NCBI GenBank assembly: GCA_002336895.1
Contig: DDFC01000014.1
Location: 31,203-95,202, forward strand
Reading direction: 5' to 3'
Source of the DNA: Verrucomicrobiaceae bacterium UBA1938
GTDB lineage: Bacteria > Verrucomicrobiota > Verrucomicrobiia > Verrucomicrobiales > Verrucomicrobiaceae
DNA: 64,000 nt
Part shown: in pieces, positions 15,622 to 24,177 of the stretch
Layout: each line of letters opens with the position of its first letter
How positions within the stretch are numbered: position 1 is the first letter of the stretch
The notes under the pieces: generated by a model
Seen by the model: the letters and a program-made list of their open reading frames with translations, nothing else
Told to the model about the DNA's origin: nothing
The model's database searches: none
Program-made: the position numbers and the translations under genes

Positions 15622-16305
15622 TCAGCTCCAGCGCCGCACACGGCTGTCGAGCTGAAAGACCTGCCCGCTCACGCTTTCCATGCCGTGGAGAAAGGCGATG
15701 AAGCGCGCCACATCCTGCGCCGTATTGAGGCGGCCGAGGGTGTGCTGGCTGAGCAGGTTTTCCTGCCACGCGGCATCTTCCAGCAGGTGGCGGGTCATCT
15801 TGGTTTCGAGGAAGCCGGGAAGGATGCAGTTGGCGCGGATGTTTCGTGCGCCGTATTCCCGGGCAGTGCTCTGCGTGAGGCCGATGAGCCCGGCCTTGGC
15901 GGCGGCATAGTTGGCCTGACCCGCAGGGCCGCTGAGGGCGGAGTATGAGCCGACATTGACGATGTGCCCCCGGCGCTGCTTGGACATGAGCTTCACCGCA
16001 GCCTGTGTGGTGAGAAAGGAGCCTTTGAGATTCACATCCACCACATGGTCGAAATCGGCCTCGGTCATCTTCGCCACGGAGACATCGTGGCAGACACCGG
16101 CGTTGTTAATGAGTAGATCAAGGCCCGGCAGTGTGGCAAAGAAGGCACGCACGGAATCCGCGCTGGAGACATCCAGCCCAGCACGCCCGGGAGCGAGGAC
16201 GGTGAAGCCTGCGCCCTGAAGCTCTGCGGCGATGTCCTGCGCCAAGTCCCCAGCACCGCCGGTGATGACGGCGGTGGGTTGTGAGGAGGTGGCGGGTATG
16301 GACAT
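15622..16305 (-). CDS. short-chain dehydrogenase/reductase (FabG-like)
   Basis: A 227-residue classical SDR. The cofactor loop is TGGAGDLAQDIA, slightly different from the usual TGxxxGxG, followed by LLINNAGVCHD. The catalytic set is Ser in VGSYSALSG and Tyr-x3-Lys in YAAAKAGLIG, and the DVNLKGSFLTT helix also fits. It reduces or oxidises a carbonyl/alcohol with NAD(P)H; the substrate cannot be told. C-terminal residues QVFQLDSRVRRWS end the fold. It is convergent with the adenosyltransferase gene and has no obvious operon partner. Confidence 0.85.
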   Translation of the reverse strand: MSIPATSSQPTAVITGGAGDLAQDIAAELQGAGFTVLAPGRAGLDVSSADSVRAFFATLPGLDLLINNAGVCHDVSVAKMTEADFDHVVDVNLKGSFLTTQAAVKLMSKQRRGHIVNVGSYSALSGPAGQANYAAAKAGLIGLTQSTAREYGARNIRANCILPGFLETKMTRHLLEDAAWQENLLSQHTLGRLNTAQDVARFIAFLHGMESVSGQVFQLDSRVRRWS

Positions 16306-16323
16306 GAGCTGACTGATTTAGCT

Positions 16324-16370
16324 GGTAAAAGATTGAGGGTAAAAATGATTCTTCCTCTGAATCTTTTACC
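16324..16370. repeat. 11-bp perfect inverted repeat, AT-rich
   Basis: GGTAAAAGATT at 16324-16334 is mirrored by AATCTTTTACC at 16360-16370, with an inner GGGTAAAA word. It lies just upstream of the SDR start and near the end of a group II intron remnant. It could be an intergenic repeat family member or a hairpin in the SDR leader; no T-tract follows on the minus strand. Confidence 0.5.
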
Positions 16371-16410
16371 CCACCTTTTTTACCGGCCCTCCGCATGGCT
16401 GCAACCTTGG

Positions 16411-16485
16411 ATCGGGTCGCCCTGACAGGACTTTACCCGTCAGGGCTCCCACACCACCCGACGTGCGGTTTTCCGCATCCGGCGG
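16411..16485 (-). ncRNA. group II intron 3' end (domains V and VI), remnant
   Basis: On the minus strand a 32-nt hairpin at 16485-16454 folds like domain V: GCCGGATGCGG, an AAAA loop, then CCGCACGTC, with the two-base bulge in place and one mismatch. Its triad position reads CGC instead of AGC. Next comes a second hairpin with an 8-bp stem (GCCCTGAC/GTCAGGGC) that would be domain VI, and the end ACCCGAT fits an intron 3' terminus near 16411. No reverse transcriptase gene is present, so the intron is ORF-less or truncated. Confidence 0.5.
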
Positions 16486-16985
16486 TTGGCAACGTCGCGG
16501 GGCTTGTCCCGCGAGGCCAGGTCGGATGGCGTGATCAGCCCATGTTTCTTCAAGGTGTTGTTGCTGAGCGCTTCCTGCATGCGGGGTGTCTCCCCATGCG
16601 CCAGGCTCCACAGCTGCTGTGCGCCACTTCTCTTCGCGATGGCCTGTGGTGACGCGGCGATGAGCAGGGCTGCTGTCAGGAATGAAGCCCAAAGCCGAAC
16701 GAAGTGAGACAGACAGCGAGGAACGAGCTGCCCGAAGGGCGTAGCGCAGCGGAGTCAAACTTGCGTTCCCAGACCCGGCCGGTTTATAAACGGCTCGGGG
16801 AAGCTCCGCAGTAGCAGGCAAGCGCCGTGTCTGCAGTAAGCAACCTTCACGAATGAAAGCCGCAGGGACGCCCGCCCGGAGCCGATGTGGGCATCGGCGC
16901 TCCCAGCAATGAGCGCTGCCATGAATGCGCCCCCTGCAGCTGTGGGGGTTTTCGGAAGTCCAAAGCAGGCGATTATCCTATATCC
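16486..16985. other. non-coding stretch, possible body of the intron remnant
   Basis: No convincing gene. On the minus strand it runs into the domain V-like hairpin, so part could be degenerate intron sequence. I could not identify a 5' intron boundary. A GC-rich hairpin GCCGATG-CCCA-CATCGGC lies near 16880-16897, and the last 50 bp are AT-richer and lead to the coiled-coil gene. Confidence 0.3.
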
Positions 16986-18092
16986 ATGAAAACAACAATC
17001 CTATCTGTCATTCTTTTCACCACAACTTTGTCAACCTTTGCGGAGGACAGCAATTCTTCAAAAAACGCCGCTGCGGCCACCGCTGCACAGGCGAAAGAAT
17101 CTGAGGGCTCTAAGGAGTCGGAAGACTCCAAGAACGAGGGCTCGAAGGATTCTGAAGAAGCCAAGAATGTGGCCACAAAGGATGCGCAAAACGCCCAAAA
17201 GGCGGAGGACGCCAGGATCGCTGCCACGAATGCGGCAGATGCAGCCAAAGCGGCGGCCACCAAAGCGGAGGATGATGCGAGGACAGCAGTGGCGAAAGCG
17301 GCTGAGGATGCCAAAAAGGCCGACGAAGCCAGGAGCACTGCATCGAAGGCGTCGGATGACTCCAAGAAGGCGGAGGACGCCAGGACCGCCGCCACCAAAA
17401 CGGCGGAGACTGCCAAAGAAGCGGCCAGCAAAGCGGCTGAGGACTACAAGAAAGCGACCGCAACAGCAGCGGCTGACGCCAAAAAAGCCGATGAGGCGAG
17501 GGCCGAAGCTGCGAAGGATCCGAAGAATGCCAGCAAGGCCGAGGCTGCCAGGCAGGCGGCCATCAAGGTTGAGGATGACACAAAGCTGGTCGATGCCACC
17601 AAGAGTGCCTCTGCCAGGGCTGCAGAGGACTCGCAGAAGGCCGAGAATGACAGGATCGCTGCCACGAAAGCGGCGGATGCCGCCAAGGCGGCGGCCACGC
17701 AGGCTGCTAATGACGCCCAGAAGGCCGAGGCGACTCGGATCGCCTCCAGCAAGGCTGCGGTTGCCGCAAAGGTGGCAGCCACCAGGGCTGCGGATGCGGC
17801 CCAGAAAGCCGATGACACAAGGGTGGCTGCCATGAAGGCTGCGTATGACGCCAAGCTGGTCGCAGAATCTTCGCTGGCGGCTTACATGGAGGTCACGGGC
17901 ACGACTGTGGCTCCTAGCTGGAGCACGGGCGCGACCACAGACGTGATGGCCTCAGCATCGAGTGCGATCTCTGCAGTGAGCGCCGCCCCCGGTGCACCGG
18001 CCCCTCCAGTGACGCTGCTGGCGGCCTTTGCAGGTGCGCTGGCGCTGCGCCAGGCCCGTGACAAGCGCCGCAAAAAGGCTCACAAGGTGTAA
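16986..18092 (+). CDS. secreted Ala/Lys/Asp-rich coiled-coil repeat protein with C-terminal sorting-like tail
   Basis: 368 residues from ATG 16986. A signal peptide (MKTTILSVILFTTTLSTFAE) is followed by about 280 residues of charged helical repeats built on words such as DAKKADEAR, AATKAADAAKAAA and DDSKKAEDAR, spaced 20-25 residues apart, forming one long coiled coil. A Ser/Thr-rich linker leads to PGAPAPPVTLLAAFAGALAL and a basic end RQARDKRRKKAHKV, which resembles a PEP-CTERM signal with APAPP in place of PEP. A cell-envelope spacer or matrix protein is plausible. No family is recognised; sequence similarity alone would be misleading because of composition. Confidence 0.75.
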   Translation: MKTTILSVILFTTTLSTFAEDSNSSKNAAAATAAQAKESEGSKESEDSKNEGSKDSEEAKNVATKDAQNAQKAEDARIAATNAADAAKAAATKAEDDARTAVAKAAEDAKKADEARSTASKASDDSKKAEDARTAATKTAETAKEAASKAAEDYKKATATAAADAKKADEARAEAAKDPKNASKAEAARQAAIKVEDDTKLVDATKSASARAAEDSQKAENDRIAATKAADAAKAAATQAANDAQKAEATRIASSKAAVAAKVAATRAADAAQKADDTRVAAMKAAYDAKLVAESSLAAYMEVTGTTVAPSWSTGATTDVMASASSAISAVSAAPGAPAPPVTLLAAFAGALALRQARDKRRKKAHKV

Positions 18093-18220
18093 CTCATCAC
18101 GCGCGGCGCCTGGTGTGGGGCGGAGCTCATGGCTGACGGCGGGGTTTGTTCTTGTCGTGGCTGCGGCTGGCATGGTAGAGTATGGCGCGTGTGTGCGCAT
18201 GAGCGCGCGCATTCTCAACC

Positions 18221-18796
18221 ATGAAATCTGCGATCCTCTTTGTCTCCGGGGCCCTGACGGGCGCGCTGCTGGCATGGGCTGTCTTCTGCCAGGAGCTGGT
18301 GGTGCTGGGCAGCGGCCGGCTGGTGCGGGTGAACCGCTTCACGGGCGAGGCGCGCTTTCTTTTCATCTCAGCCCTGGAGATGGAGGCCCGGCAGAAGGCG
18401 GAGGAGGCCCAGGCCGCTGCCGCCGAGAAGTCCACGCCATCCGCAGCCCCCGGGCATGAATGGCGGGAGCTGACGGCCGAGGAGGCCGCCCAGATACAGC
18501 TCACCTGGCGGGAAAATGGCATCGACAGCGTGGGGCTGAGCTTTCACAATGTCTTTGAAAAACAGGTGCTCATCAAACGCGTGCGTGTGCAGGTGCCCGC
18601 CTACGACGGCCGGGCGGCGGTGGACCGCCTGTATGAGCTGCAAAACTACACCTGCCCGCCGCTGGCCGACGAAACCTGCATCATGAGGACCGAAAAGATC
18701 GACTGGCACCGGCTGCGCAACCTGCACCCTGGCCAGGCAAACGAGGCGGTGACGACTGCCACCATCACGCCGGTGCTGGTGATGACGGAGAAATGA
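18221..18796 (+). CDS. hypothetical membrane-anchored protein
   Basis: 191 residues beginning with a hydrophobic segment (AILFVSGALTGALLAWAVFC) that is either a signal peptide or an anchor. A helical Glu/Ala stretch (MEARQKAEEAQAAAAEK) and a globular part with VGLSFHNVFEKQVLIKRVRV follow, with two cysteines in YTCPPLADETCIM that could form a disulfide outside the cytoplasm. The next gene starts 19 bp downstream on the same strand and has a similar layout, suggesting an operon of envelope proteins. I recognise no domain. Confidence 0.65.
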   Translation: MKSAILFVSGALTGALLAWAVFCQELVVLGSGRLVRVNRFTGEARFLFISALEMEARQKAEEAQAAAAEKSTPSAAPGHEWRELTAEEAAQIQLTWRENGIDSVGLSFHNVFEKQVLIKRVRVQVPAYDGRAAVDRLYELQNYTCPPLADETCIMRTEKIDWHRLRNLHPGQANEAVTTATITPVLVMTEK

Positions 18797-18815
18797 CCCC
18801 CGGTTTAAAGATGCC

Positions 18816-19790
18816 ATGAGCTGGTATGATCATGCGCGGCTCTGGCTGATGGGCGGTCCGGAGAGCCGGGCTTTGGCTCTGGGGGCCGTGGGGATCGCGC
18901 TGGCAGTGGCGCTGGGGCTGGGGATGACGGCGGTGGATTTCAGTCCACGGGCAGCAGGCGCTCCGGGGCCGGTGGCAGCCAGGAAGCTGTGCACGGTGGG
19001 CGGAGAGAACGCACCGCTCATGGCTGAGGGCGATGGTGGCAGCGGGCGCACTGTGCCGGAGGCAAACGCAGTGAATGAGACGCAGGCTGTGCTGGAGCAG
19101 AAAAACAACTGCCTGCGCAGACTCATAGCGCTGCACCAGGAGCGCCGCCAGATCATGCAGCGGCTGGAGGCGGAGCACCCCGCGCTGCGAGAGATCCCAC
19201 CGCTGCTGAAGTGGCTGGGCGAGATGCCGGTGAAGCAGTTTCCCACAGGCGCGCAGCAGTGGCAGGCGCTGCTGAAGAATGATCCAGTGATGAACCAGCG
19301 CTTCTTTGAGCTGATGGTGCTCAATAATGCCGGCGTGTGGATGGCGCTGCTGACCGATCCCAAGTACGGTGCATGGTATGCGGAGGTGTTTGTGACAGCG
19401 CGCCTTTCCGCGAGTGCGACGCATGATCTGCAGGTGCTGGATGCCACGACGGATTTTAAGGGTGCGGCCACGGCCAGGCCGACAACACCTGCCGAGGTGG
19501 TCAGCGCCTATGCTCTGCGGGCACCGGCGTATGGGGAGGCCCTGCAGTCCAAGGCCCAGGCGTGGGGCCTGCAGATCTCCGCCGAGATGGACGACTACCT
19601 GGAGGCCATGGCGCAGCAGCGGGTGATGCGCACGTTTTTACGGCAGTACCAGGAAAGCCTGACGCCCGATGCACTGAAGCAGGTGCAGTCCGGCATCGGG
19701 GCGCAGCAGGCGCAGTTTATGGACCTTCCCGCCACAGTGAAGGTAGAGGCGGAGCTGATGGCCCGGCTGCGGCAGGCGGCGGATGAGTAG
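18816..19790 (+). CDS. hypothetical membrane-anchored protein
   Basis: 324 residues with one N-terminal membrane segment (ALALGAVGIALAVALGLGMT) after a short cytoplasmic stretch, then a mostly helical soluble part (LEQKNNCLRRLIALHQERRQ and LPATVKVEAELMARLRQAAD). There is no lipobox and no known motif. It sits 19 bp after the preceding hypothetical gene and is followed by convergent genes. An envelope-facing helical protein is all that can be said. Confidence 0.6.
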   Translation: MSWYDHARLWLMGGPESRALALGAVGIALAVALGLGMTAVDFSPRAAGAPGPVAARKLCTVGGENAPLMAEGDGGSGRTVPEANAVNETQAVLEQKNNCLRRLIALHQERRQIMQRLEAEHPALREIPPLLKWLGEMPVKQFPTGAQQWQALLKNDPVMNQRFFELMVLNNAGVWMALLTDPKYGAWYAEVFVTARLSASATHDLQVLDATTDFKGAATARPTTPAEVVSAYALRAPAYGEALQSKAQAWGLQISAEMDDYLEAMAQQRVMRTFLRQYQESLTPDALKQVQSGIGAQQAQFMDLPATVKVEAELMARLRQAADE

Positions 19791-19932
19791 GCGGGCTGTC
19801 GTGGCCGCGACGGATCATCTGTGCTGTCTTTGGGTATCTTGTGGTAGGGAGCGGCGGAGCACAGGCTGGCTCCGTGAGAAAGGCCGGGCAGCAGAAAGGC
19901 CCGGGACCCAGGTCCACGGCGGCACAGCCGGG

Positions 19933-20730
19933 CTACCTGGCCTGCGGCGCAGGGGCGCTGGCAGGGGCTTGTTCATGGTCAGAGATGAGCGGCTCCCACT
20001 CGGCGCTGCCCTGCACGGCACCTTGCCTGTCCCCCAGCGCGATGCGCGCACGGCCGCCAAACCACACCCAGCTCTCGGGGTCGCCATCCCCTTCCCGTGG
20101 AATCAGATTGCCGCTGAATTTGATCTCAAGAAGATCTTCATCGATCCAGCGCACGGGGGTGATGTAGTAGAAGCGGCCGTTCCTGTAGTCTTTGGAGTAA
20201 CGGGCGCTCTGCCAATTTTCCAGAAGCTGCAGGTCCAGATCGATCTCGGTGGCGGGCTGCGTGGTGGTGGTGAAGACCTGGACTCCAGACCCGCGTTTGT
20301 ATTCGGTGAGGATGCACACACGCATGCCTTTCGGGGACCAGAGGGCACCCCACGCATGCTCGCCGGGAATCAGGGAAATGAGTTCCTCCTGCGGACCATC
20401 CTGCTGCCGCTGGAGCTTCACCGCGTCTTCACTGAAGAGGACTCGGGCGCTGCCGCCCGGGCCGGGCACCACGGGCGGGGGCATGACACCCCGAATGGGC
20501 ACCGGTGCCGTGGTGGTGGAGGCGTCCACACCGCTCTTTGCCAGAGGCTCAGACTTTGCAGCCGAGGCTTTGGCGGCGAACCCCGCCGTACTGCTGCAGG
20601 CGGGCAGCGCCAATGCCAGTGCCATCAAGACAGGCCAGCCGAGAAACTGAGCATCTCGCGGTTTTTGGTACTCCTGAGAGCCAATGCGGCGGCGGAATGA
20701 AATGCGGCGGAGCATGGGAATGATCGGCAT
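19933..20730 (-). CDS. putative lipoprotein
   Basis: About 265 residues from ATG 20730 (MPIIPM); ATG 20715 is an equally good start. The signal region VLMALALALPACSSTAGF contains the lipobox LPAC, so the Cys should be lipidated. The mature part begins with a flexible Ala/Ser/Pro stretch, then a beta-rich domain with EHAWGALWSPKGMRVCILTE and FYYITPVRWIDEDLLEIKFS, which recalls a propeller-like blade. An Ala/Pro tail ends it. The frame stays open upstream to 20916, but that part is Arg/Ser-rich and unlike a signal peptide. Confidence 0.6.
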   Translation of the reverse strand: MPIIPMLRRISFRRRIGSQEYQKPRDAQFLGWPVLMALALALPACSSTAGFAAKASAAKSEPLAKSGVDASTTTAPVPIRGVMPPPVVPGPGGSARVLFSEDAVKLQRQQDGPQEELISLIPGEHAWGALWSPKGMRVCILTEYKRGSGVQVFTTTTQPATEIDLDLQLLENWQSARYSKDYRNGRFYYITPVRWIDEDLLEIKFSGNLIPREGDGDPESWVWFGGRARIALGDRQGAVQGSAEWEPLISDHEQAPASAPAPQAR

Positions 20731-21054
20731 AGAATGGAGGCTCTGAAGTGCTCCACCCAAGCTGCAAACGCTGACATGTCCACGAGACCTTGAAAAGGAG
20801 ACACGATTCCGCCAAGAGCGAAGAGACTGCGAGGCAGAGCGGTTTTCGCGAGCGCGGTTGCGATTGACCTGGACGATGACCACCGGGGGGCGGGTCGGGC
20901 ACGATGGAGCGTGCACCAGATAGCGCCACTTGGGCGGGCGAATGCCTTTTTACCCGCTGCCGCCGACTTTCCATATAAATGCGGCGCGAGAAACAGAATA
21001 TCACACCGACCTCCTCAATACGATTTCATTTCCCCAACACTACCAGTTGATGTC
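20731..21054. other. intergenic region between convergently spaced minus-strand genes
   Basis: About 320 bp with no gene I can support. The right half is AT-richer (around 20990-21050) and probably carries the promoter of the lipoprotein gene or the end of the rhodanese transcript. No clear terminator or repeat was seen. Confidence 0.3.
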
Positions 21055-21510
21055 TCACCCCTCATTTTTCCGCATTGCCTCAGACTGCTTCCAGGCATTC
21101 CACCCACCCTTGAGGACAAAGCCTTTCTCCACCGGCAGCGTCTGCTTGAGCCTCTCCAGGATGTGGCGGCTGGCATCGCACTTGGCGGCGTTGCAATAGA
21201 TGATGATGGGCAGAGTGTTGGTCTGCAGGGTGTCCAGGAGACCAAAGAGCTGCTGGTCAAAGTGCTGCTCATTGAGGAGCACCGCGCCGGGGATGTGCCC
21301 CTCGTCATACTGCTCCTGATAGCGGGCGTCGATCCACAGCACCCTGCCCTGCCAGCGGCTCTGGATCATGGCCATGGACACCTCATCATCCCGCAGCGGC
21401 TCCTGCACGAGGTAGAGCGCCGGTGCGCGCGGATGCCACACATGGGTGGCCCACGCCGCAGCAGAGGCGAGGAGGAGCAGGAAGAGAGCCTGGCGGATGG
21501 CGGCAAACAT
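21055..21510 (-). CDS. rhodanese-like domain protein, secreted or membrane-anchored
   Basis: 151 residues: a signal/anchor segment (AIRQALFLLLLASAAAWA) and one rhodanese domain. The active-site loop is YCNAAKCDASRHILERL with the catalytic cysteine first in CNAAKC; the preceding VLWIDARYQEQYDEGHIPGA is the standard CDC25-like entry. Rhodaneses move sulfane sulfur or act on other thiols; the signal puts this one outside the cytoplasm. It starts 19 bp after the DUF1573 gene, so the two are likely one operon. Confidence 0.85.
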   Translation of the reverse strand: MFAAIRQALFLLLLASAAAWATHVWHPRAPALYLVQEPLRDDEVSMAMIQSRWQGRVLWIDARYQEQYDEGHIPGAVLLNEQHFDQQLFGLLDTLQTNTLPIIIYCNAAKCDASRHILERLKQTLPVEKGFVLKGGWNAWKQSEAMRKNEG

Positions 21511-21528
21511 GGCGCAGCTTGTTGCAGC

Positions 21529-22236
21529 TTACTTGTCGGCCTTCGGCTGCGCGGCGGCAGTGGATGCAGGCGGCGGCTCGGGCTTGCGGGTGATGCTGAA
21601 AAACGCGAGCTGGTAGCGGTATTTGGCGATGGGGCTGTTGGTCTCGATCTTGAGCGCGCCCATGGTCACATCCTGCGTGGTCTTGGGCTTCACATTGATG
21701 AGGTACTCGCGCCCTTCTTTGATCTCCTTCCAGTCAAACTCCACGTTCTCACGCGTCGGGGTGATCTTGAGGATCTTGGTGGGCTCGGCTCCGGTGAACT
21801 GCACGAGGCAGGCCTTCTTCGCAGGCTCGTCGCCGATGAACCACTGCAGGTTCTTGGGCTTGATGTCCACCACGGCGGGCACGTCGAGGATGAAGTTCAC
21901 CTGCCAGTCGGGCTGCTTGGGGTTGTCGGTGTTGACGGTGACGGATTTCTCATGCCTGCCCACAAAGGTGGAGACCTTGAAGGAGGCGCGGCCGGTGCCC
22001 ACCTCTCCGGGCTGGTACTCGGCTTTGTTCAGCTCAGCGCTCAGGCAGCTGCAGGCGCTCTCCAGGCCGAGGATCTTCACGGGCTTGTCCCCGGTGTTGC
22101 GGAATTTGAAGGTGGTCTCCACCTCCTCATCCTCAGGCTTGGGCTTGAGCTCGATGGCGGGCACATCCAGCGTCAGCTCCGCATGCACGGTGGCGGCGAG
22201 GGCTAGCAGGAGAAGGGAGAGGCGGCTGGCTTTCAT
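21529..22236 (-). CDS. DUF1573 domain protein, periplasmic
   Basis: About 235 residues from ATG 22236. Signal peptide MKASRLSLLLLALAATVHAE, then an immunoglobulin-like DUF1573 domain with FRNTGDKPVKILGLESACSC, the Cys-Ser-Cys being typical of the family. A second beta-sandwich stretch (TPTRENVEFDWKEIKEGREY) and a Pro/Ala-rich tail follow. DUF1573 proteins are abundant in Bacteroidetes and PVC bacteria; function is not established. Pairing with a secreted rhodanese suggests thiol or sulfur chemistry in the periplasm (inference). Confidence 0.85.
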   Translation of the reverse strand: MKASRLSLLLLALAATVHAELTLDVPAIELKPKPEDEEVETTFKFRNTGDKPVKILGLESACSCLSAELNKAEYQPGEVGTGRASFKVSTFVGRHEKSVTVNTDNPKQPDWQVNFILDVPAVVDIKPKNLQWFIGDEPAKKACLVQFTGAEPTKILKITPTRENVEFDWKEIKEGREYLINVKPKTTQDVTMGALKIETNSPIAKYRYQLAFFSITRKPEPPPASTAAAQPKADK

Positions 22237-22315
22237 GGGGAAATATAGCACATCCCGCCCCCCGGAATGCAAGGGCTGTTGACGCGATGCCCCCGCCTGC
22301 CCACTCTGCGGGTCT

Positions 22316-23131
22316 ATGCGATTCGCGATCTGCAACGAGACCTACCAGAACTGGAGCTTTGAGAAAATGTGCGAGGACGCCGCCGCTGCTGGCTACCACG
22401 CGATCGAGCTGGCCCCCTTCACCCTGAAGGAAGACCCCCGCGACCTGACCGTGGAGGAGGCGCTGACCCTCTGCGCCAAGGCCAAGTCCTTTGGTCTGGA
22501 GATCCTAGGCCTGCACTGGCTGCTGACCAAGCCCGCGTGGTTTCACATCACCACACCGGACGCGCTGCAGCGCAAGGAAACGGCCAAGTTTGGCCGCCAT
22601 CTGGCCCAGTTCTGCGGCGCCATGGGCGGCCGCATCATGGTCTGGGGCAGCCCCAAGGCGCGCAATGTGCTGCCGGAGTGGAACTACGAGGACGCCTTCA
22701 AACGCGCCGCCGACTGCGTGCGCGAAGTGGCGGAGGAATGCGGCAAGTACGGCGTGGTGATCGCCATGGAGCCGTTGGGCCGCAAGGAAACCAATTTCCT
22801 CAACACCGCCGAGGAAACCATCCGCCTCTGCCAGCTGGTGGACCACCCCTCCTGCAAGCTGCACCTCGACGTGAAGGCCATGAGTGATGAGAGCAAATCC
22901 ATCCCCGACATCATCCGCGACAGCAAGGAGTGGACCGTGCACTTCCACACCAATGACCCCAACCTGCGCGGCCCCGGCCAGGGCGAAGTGAAGTACGAGC
23001 CCATCATCGCCGCCCTGCGCGAGACGAACTACAACGGCTATCTGAGCGTGGAGGTCTTTGACTACACGCCCGACGCGCCCACCATCGCACGCCAGAGCAT
23101 CCAGTACCTGAAGCAGGTGATGGGGGTGTGA
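22316..23131 (+). CDS. sugar phosphate isomerase/epimerase (xylose-isomerase-like TIM barrel)
   Basis: 271 residues forming a TIM barrel of the AP-endonuclease-2/xylose-isomerase superfamily: MRFAICNETYQNWSFEKMCE, AIELAPFTL, GLEILGLHWLL, GVVIAMEPLGRKETNFLNTA, LHLDVKAMSDES, VHFHTNDPNLRGPG and YLSVEVFDY. The metal ligands expected in this fold (Glu in AMEP, Asp in HLDV, His in HFHTND, Glu in SVEVF) are all present. Likely reaction is epimerisation or isomerisation of a sugar or keto-sugar; the substrate is not predictable. It is divergent from the DUF1573 gene. Confidence 0.85.
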   Translation: MRFAICNETYQNWSFEKMCEDAAAAGYHAIELAPFTLKEDPRDLTVEEALTLCAKAKSFGLEILGLHWLLTKPAWFHITTPDALQRKETAKFGRHLAQFCGAMGGRIMVWGSPKARNVLPEWNYEDAFKRAADCVREVAEECGKYGVVIAMEPLGRKETNFLNTAEETIRLCQLVDHPSCKLHLDVKAMSDESKSIPDIIRDSKEWTVHFHTNDPNLRGPGQGEVKYEPIIAALRETNYNGYLSVEVFDYTPDAPTIARQSIQYLKQVMGV

Positions 23132-23182
23132 TGACTCTCAAAAGTAAGTGCGCGGTGCTGTTTGATTGAAGTGCATCGGCAC

Positions 23183-23214
23183 AAAAAAGCGGGATGGTCC
23201 TGAGACCATCCCGC
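23183..23214 (-). terminator. rho-independent terminator after the EF-hand gene
   Basis: Stem GCGGGATGGTC/GACCATCCCGC, 11 bp perfect, loop CTGA (TCAG on the minus strand), followed on the minus strand by TTTTTTGTG. It lies 41 bp after the stop of the EF-hand gene. Confidence 0.85.
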
Positions 23215-23255
23215 GAGGGGAGAGAGTGATGTATCCTGCCTGAAAAAAGTCAGGC

Positions 23256-24095
23256 TTACTCCTTGGGCTTGTCAGGAGCAGGGGCGTCCCCTTCGGTGGG
23301 AGGACGGCGGAAGCCGCCATTGCCACCCTGAGGAGGACCGCCGGGGCCTCCCGGGCCGCCTTCACCGGGGCGCATTCCGCCAGGGCCACCAGGGCCGCCC
23401 TGACCACCGCGTCCGCGGAACATCTCGCGCATCTTTTCCACGCCCTTGGCATACTCCTCTTCAGTGAGGGTCCCGTTGGCATCGGTGTCCATGCGTTTGA
23501 ATGCCTCTTTCGGGTCAAACATGCCCATGCCACCACGGCGGCCTCCTTCACCTTCCGGGCGCATGCCCGGTCCCTGCGGAGGGCCGCCAGGAGAGCCGGC
23601 ACCGGGGGAGCCGCCTTCAGCTCCAGGCGGACGACGGAAGCCGCTGCCGCCTTCACCAGGAGGGCCTCCTGGGCCACCGGGAGGGCCGCCTTCCGGACGG
23701 CGCATGCCCTGACCGCCTGGGCCGCCCTGGCGCATCATCTGCATCATCTTGCCGATCTCTTCCTGATCCACCACGCCATCTTGATTGGCGTCAATGCGGT
23801 TGAAGCGTTCGTCGCTTTCCTTTTTGCCCAGGGCTTCAAATTCTTCCTTGCTGATCTTGCCGTCGCTGTTGGTGTCGGCGCGCTTGATGAATTCAGCAAT
23901 GCGGGCACTGGGATCTCCACCACCAGGGCCTCCGGGGCCGCCAGGACCACCGGGGGGACGTCCGGGCTGGCCTCCTTCTGGCGGAGGAGGAGGCGCACCG
24001 TCCGGGGGCGGACCTTTGGGCGCATCCTGCGCGATGGAGAGGCAGGCGAGGCTCAGGATGCTGAACCCGCAGAGGAATGATTTTTTGAGTTTCAT
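23256..24095 (-). CDS. secreted EF-hand protein with Gly/Pro-rich linkers
   Basis: About 279 residues from ATG 24095. Signal peptide (KKSFLCGFSILSLACLSIAQ), a Pro/Gly-rich stretch, two EF-hand loops (DTNSDGKISKEEF and DANQDGVVDQEE), a 90-residue Gly/Pro/Arg linker, a third EF-hand (DTDANGTLTEEEY) and another Gly/Pro tail. Ligand positions 1, 3, 5 and 12 are intact in all three loops, so it should bind calcium outside the cytoplasm. Such proteins are common in Verrucomicrobia and Planctomycetes; a role in adhesion or envelope structure is a guess. It has its own terminator. Confidence 0.85.
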   Translation of the reverse strand: MKLKKSFLCGFSILSLACLSIAQDAPKGPPPDGAPPPPPEGGQPGRPPGGPGGPGGPGGGDPSARIAEFIKRADTNSDGKISKEEFEALGKKESDERFNRIDANQDGVVDQEEIGKMMQMMRQGGPGGQGMRRPEGGPPGGPGGPPGEGGSGFRRPPGAEGGSPGAGSPGGPPQGPGMRPEGEGGRRGGMGMFDPKEAFKRMDTDANGTLTEEEYAKGVEKMREMFRGRGGQGGPGGPGGMRPGEGGPGGPGGPPQGGNGGFRRPPTEGDAPAPDKPKE

Positions 24096-24177
24096 GTCGT
24101 GCGTGAGTTTGGTTAGTGAAAGCACGCCGACTCAAACAAGGCGGTGCTGGAATGGTTTCACAGTTTGCGGAAATTTT

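Noticed and set aside
16366..16821. 151-codon minus-strand frame in the intergenic region
   Set aside because: It runs through the domain V and VI hairpins and has no recognisable protein features; more likely intron or intergenic sequence.
17038..17835. Plus-strand Arg/Pro-rich frame inside the coiled-coil gene
   Set aside because: Alternate frame of a repetitive Ala/Lys gene; composition comes from the repeat codons.
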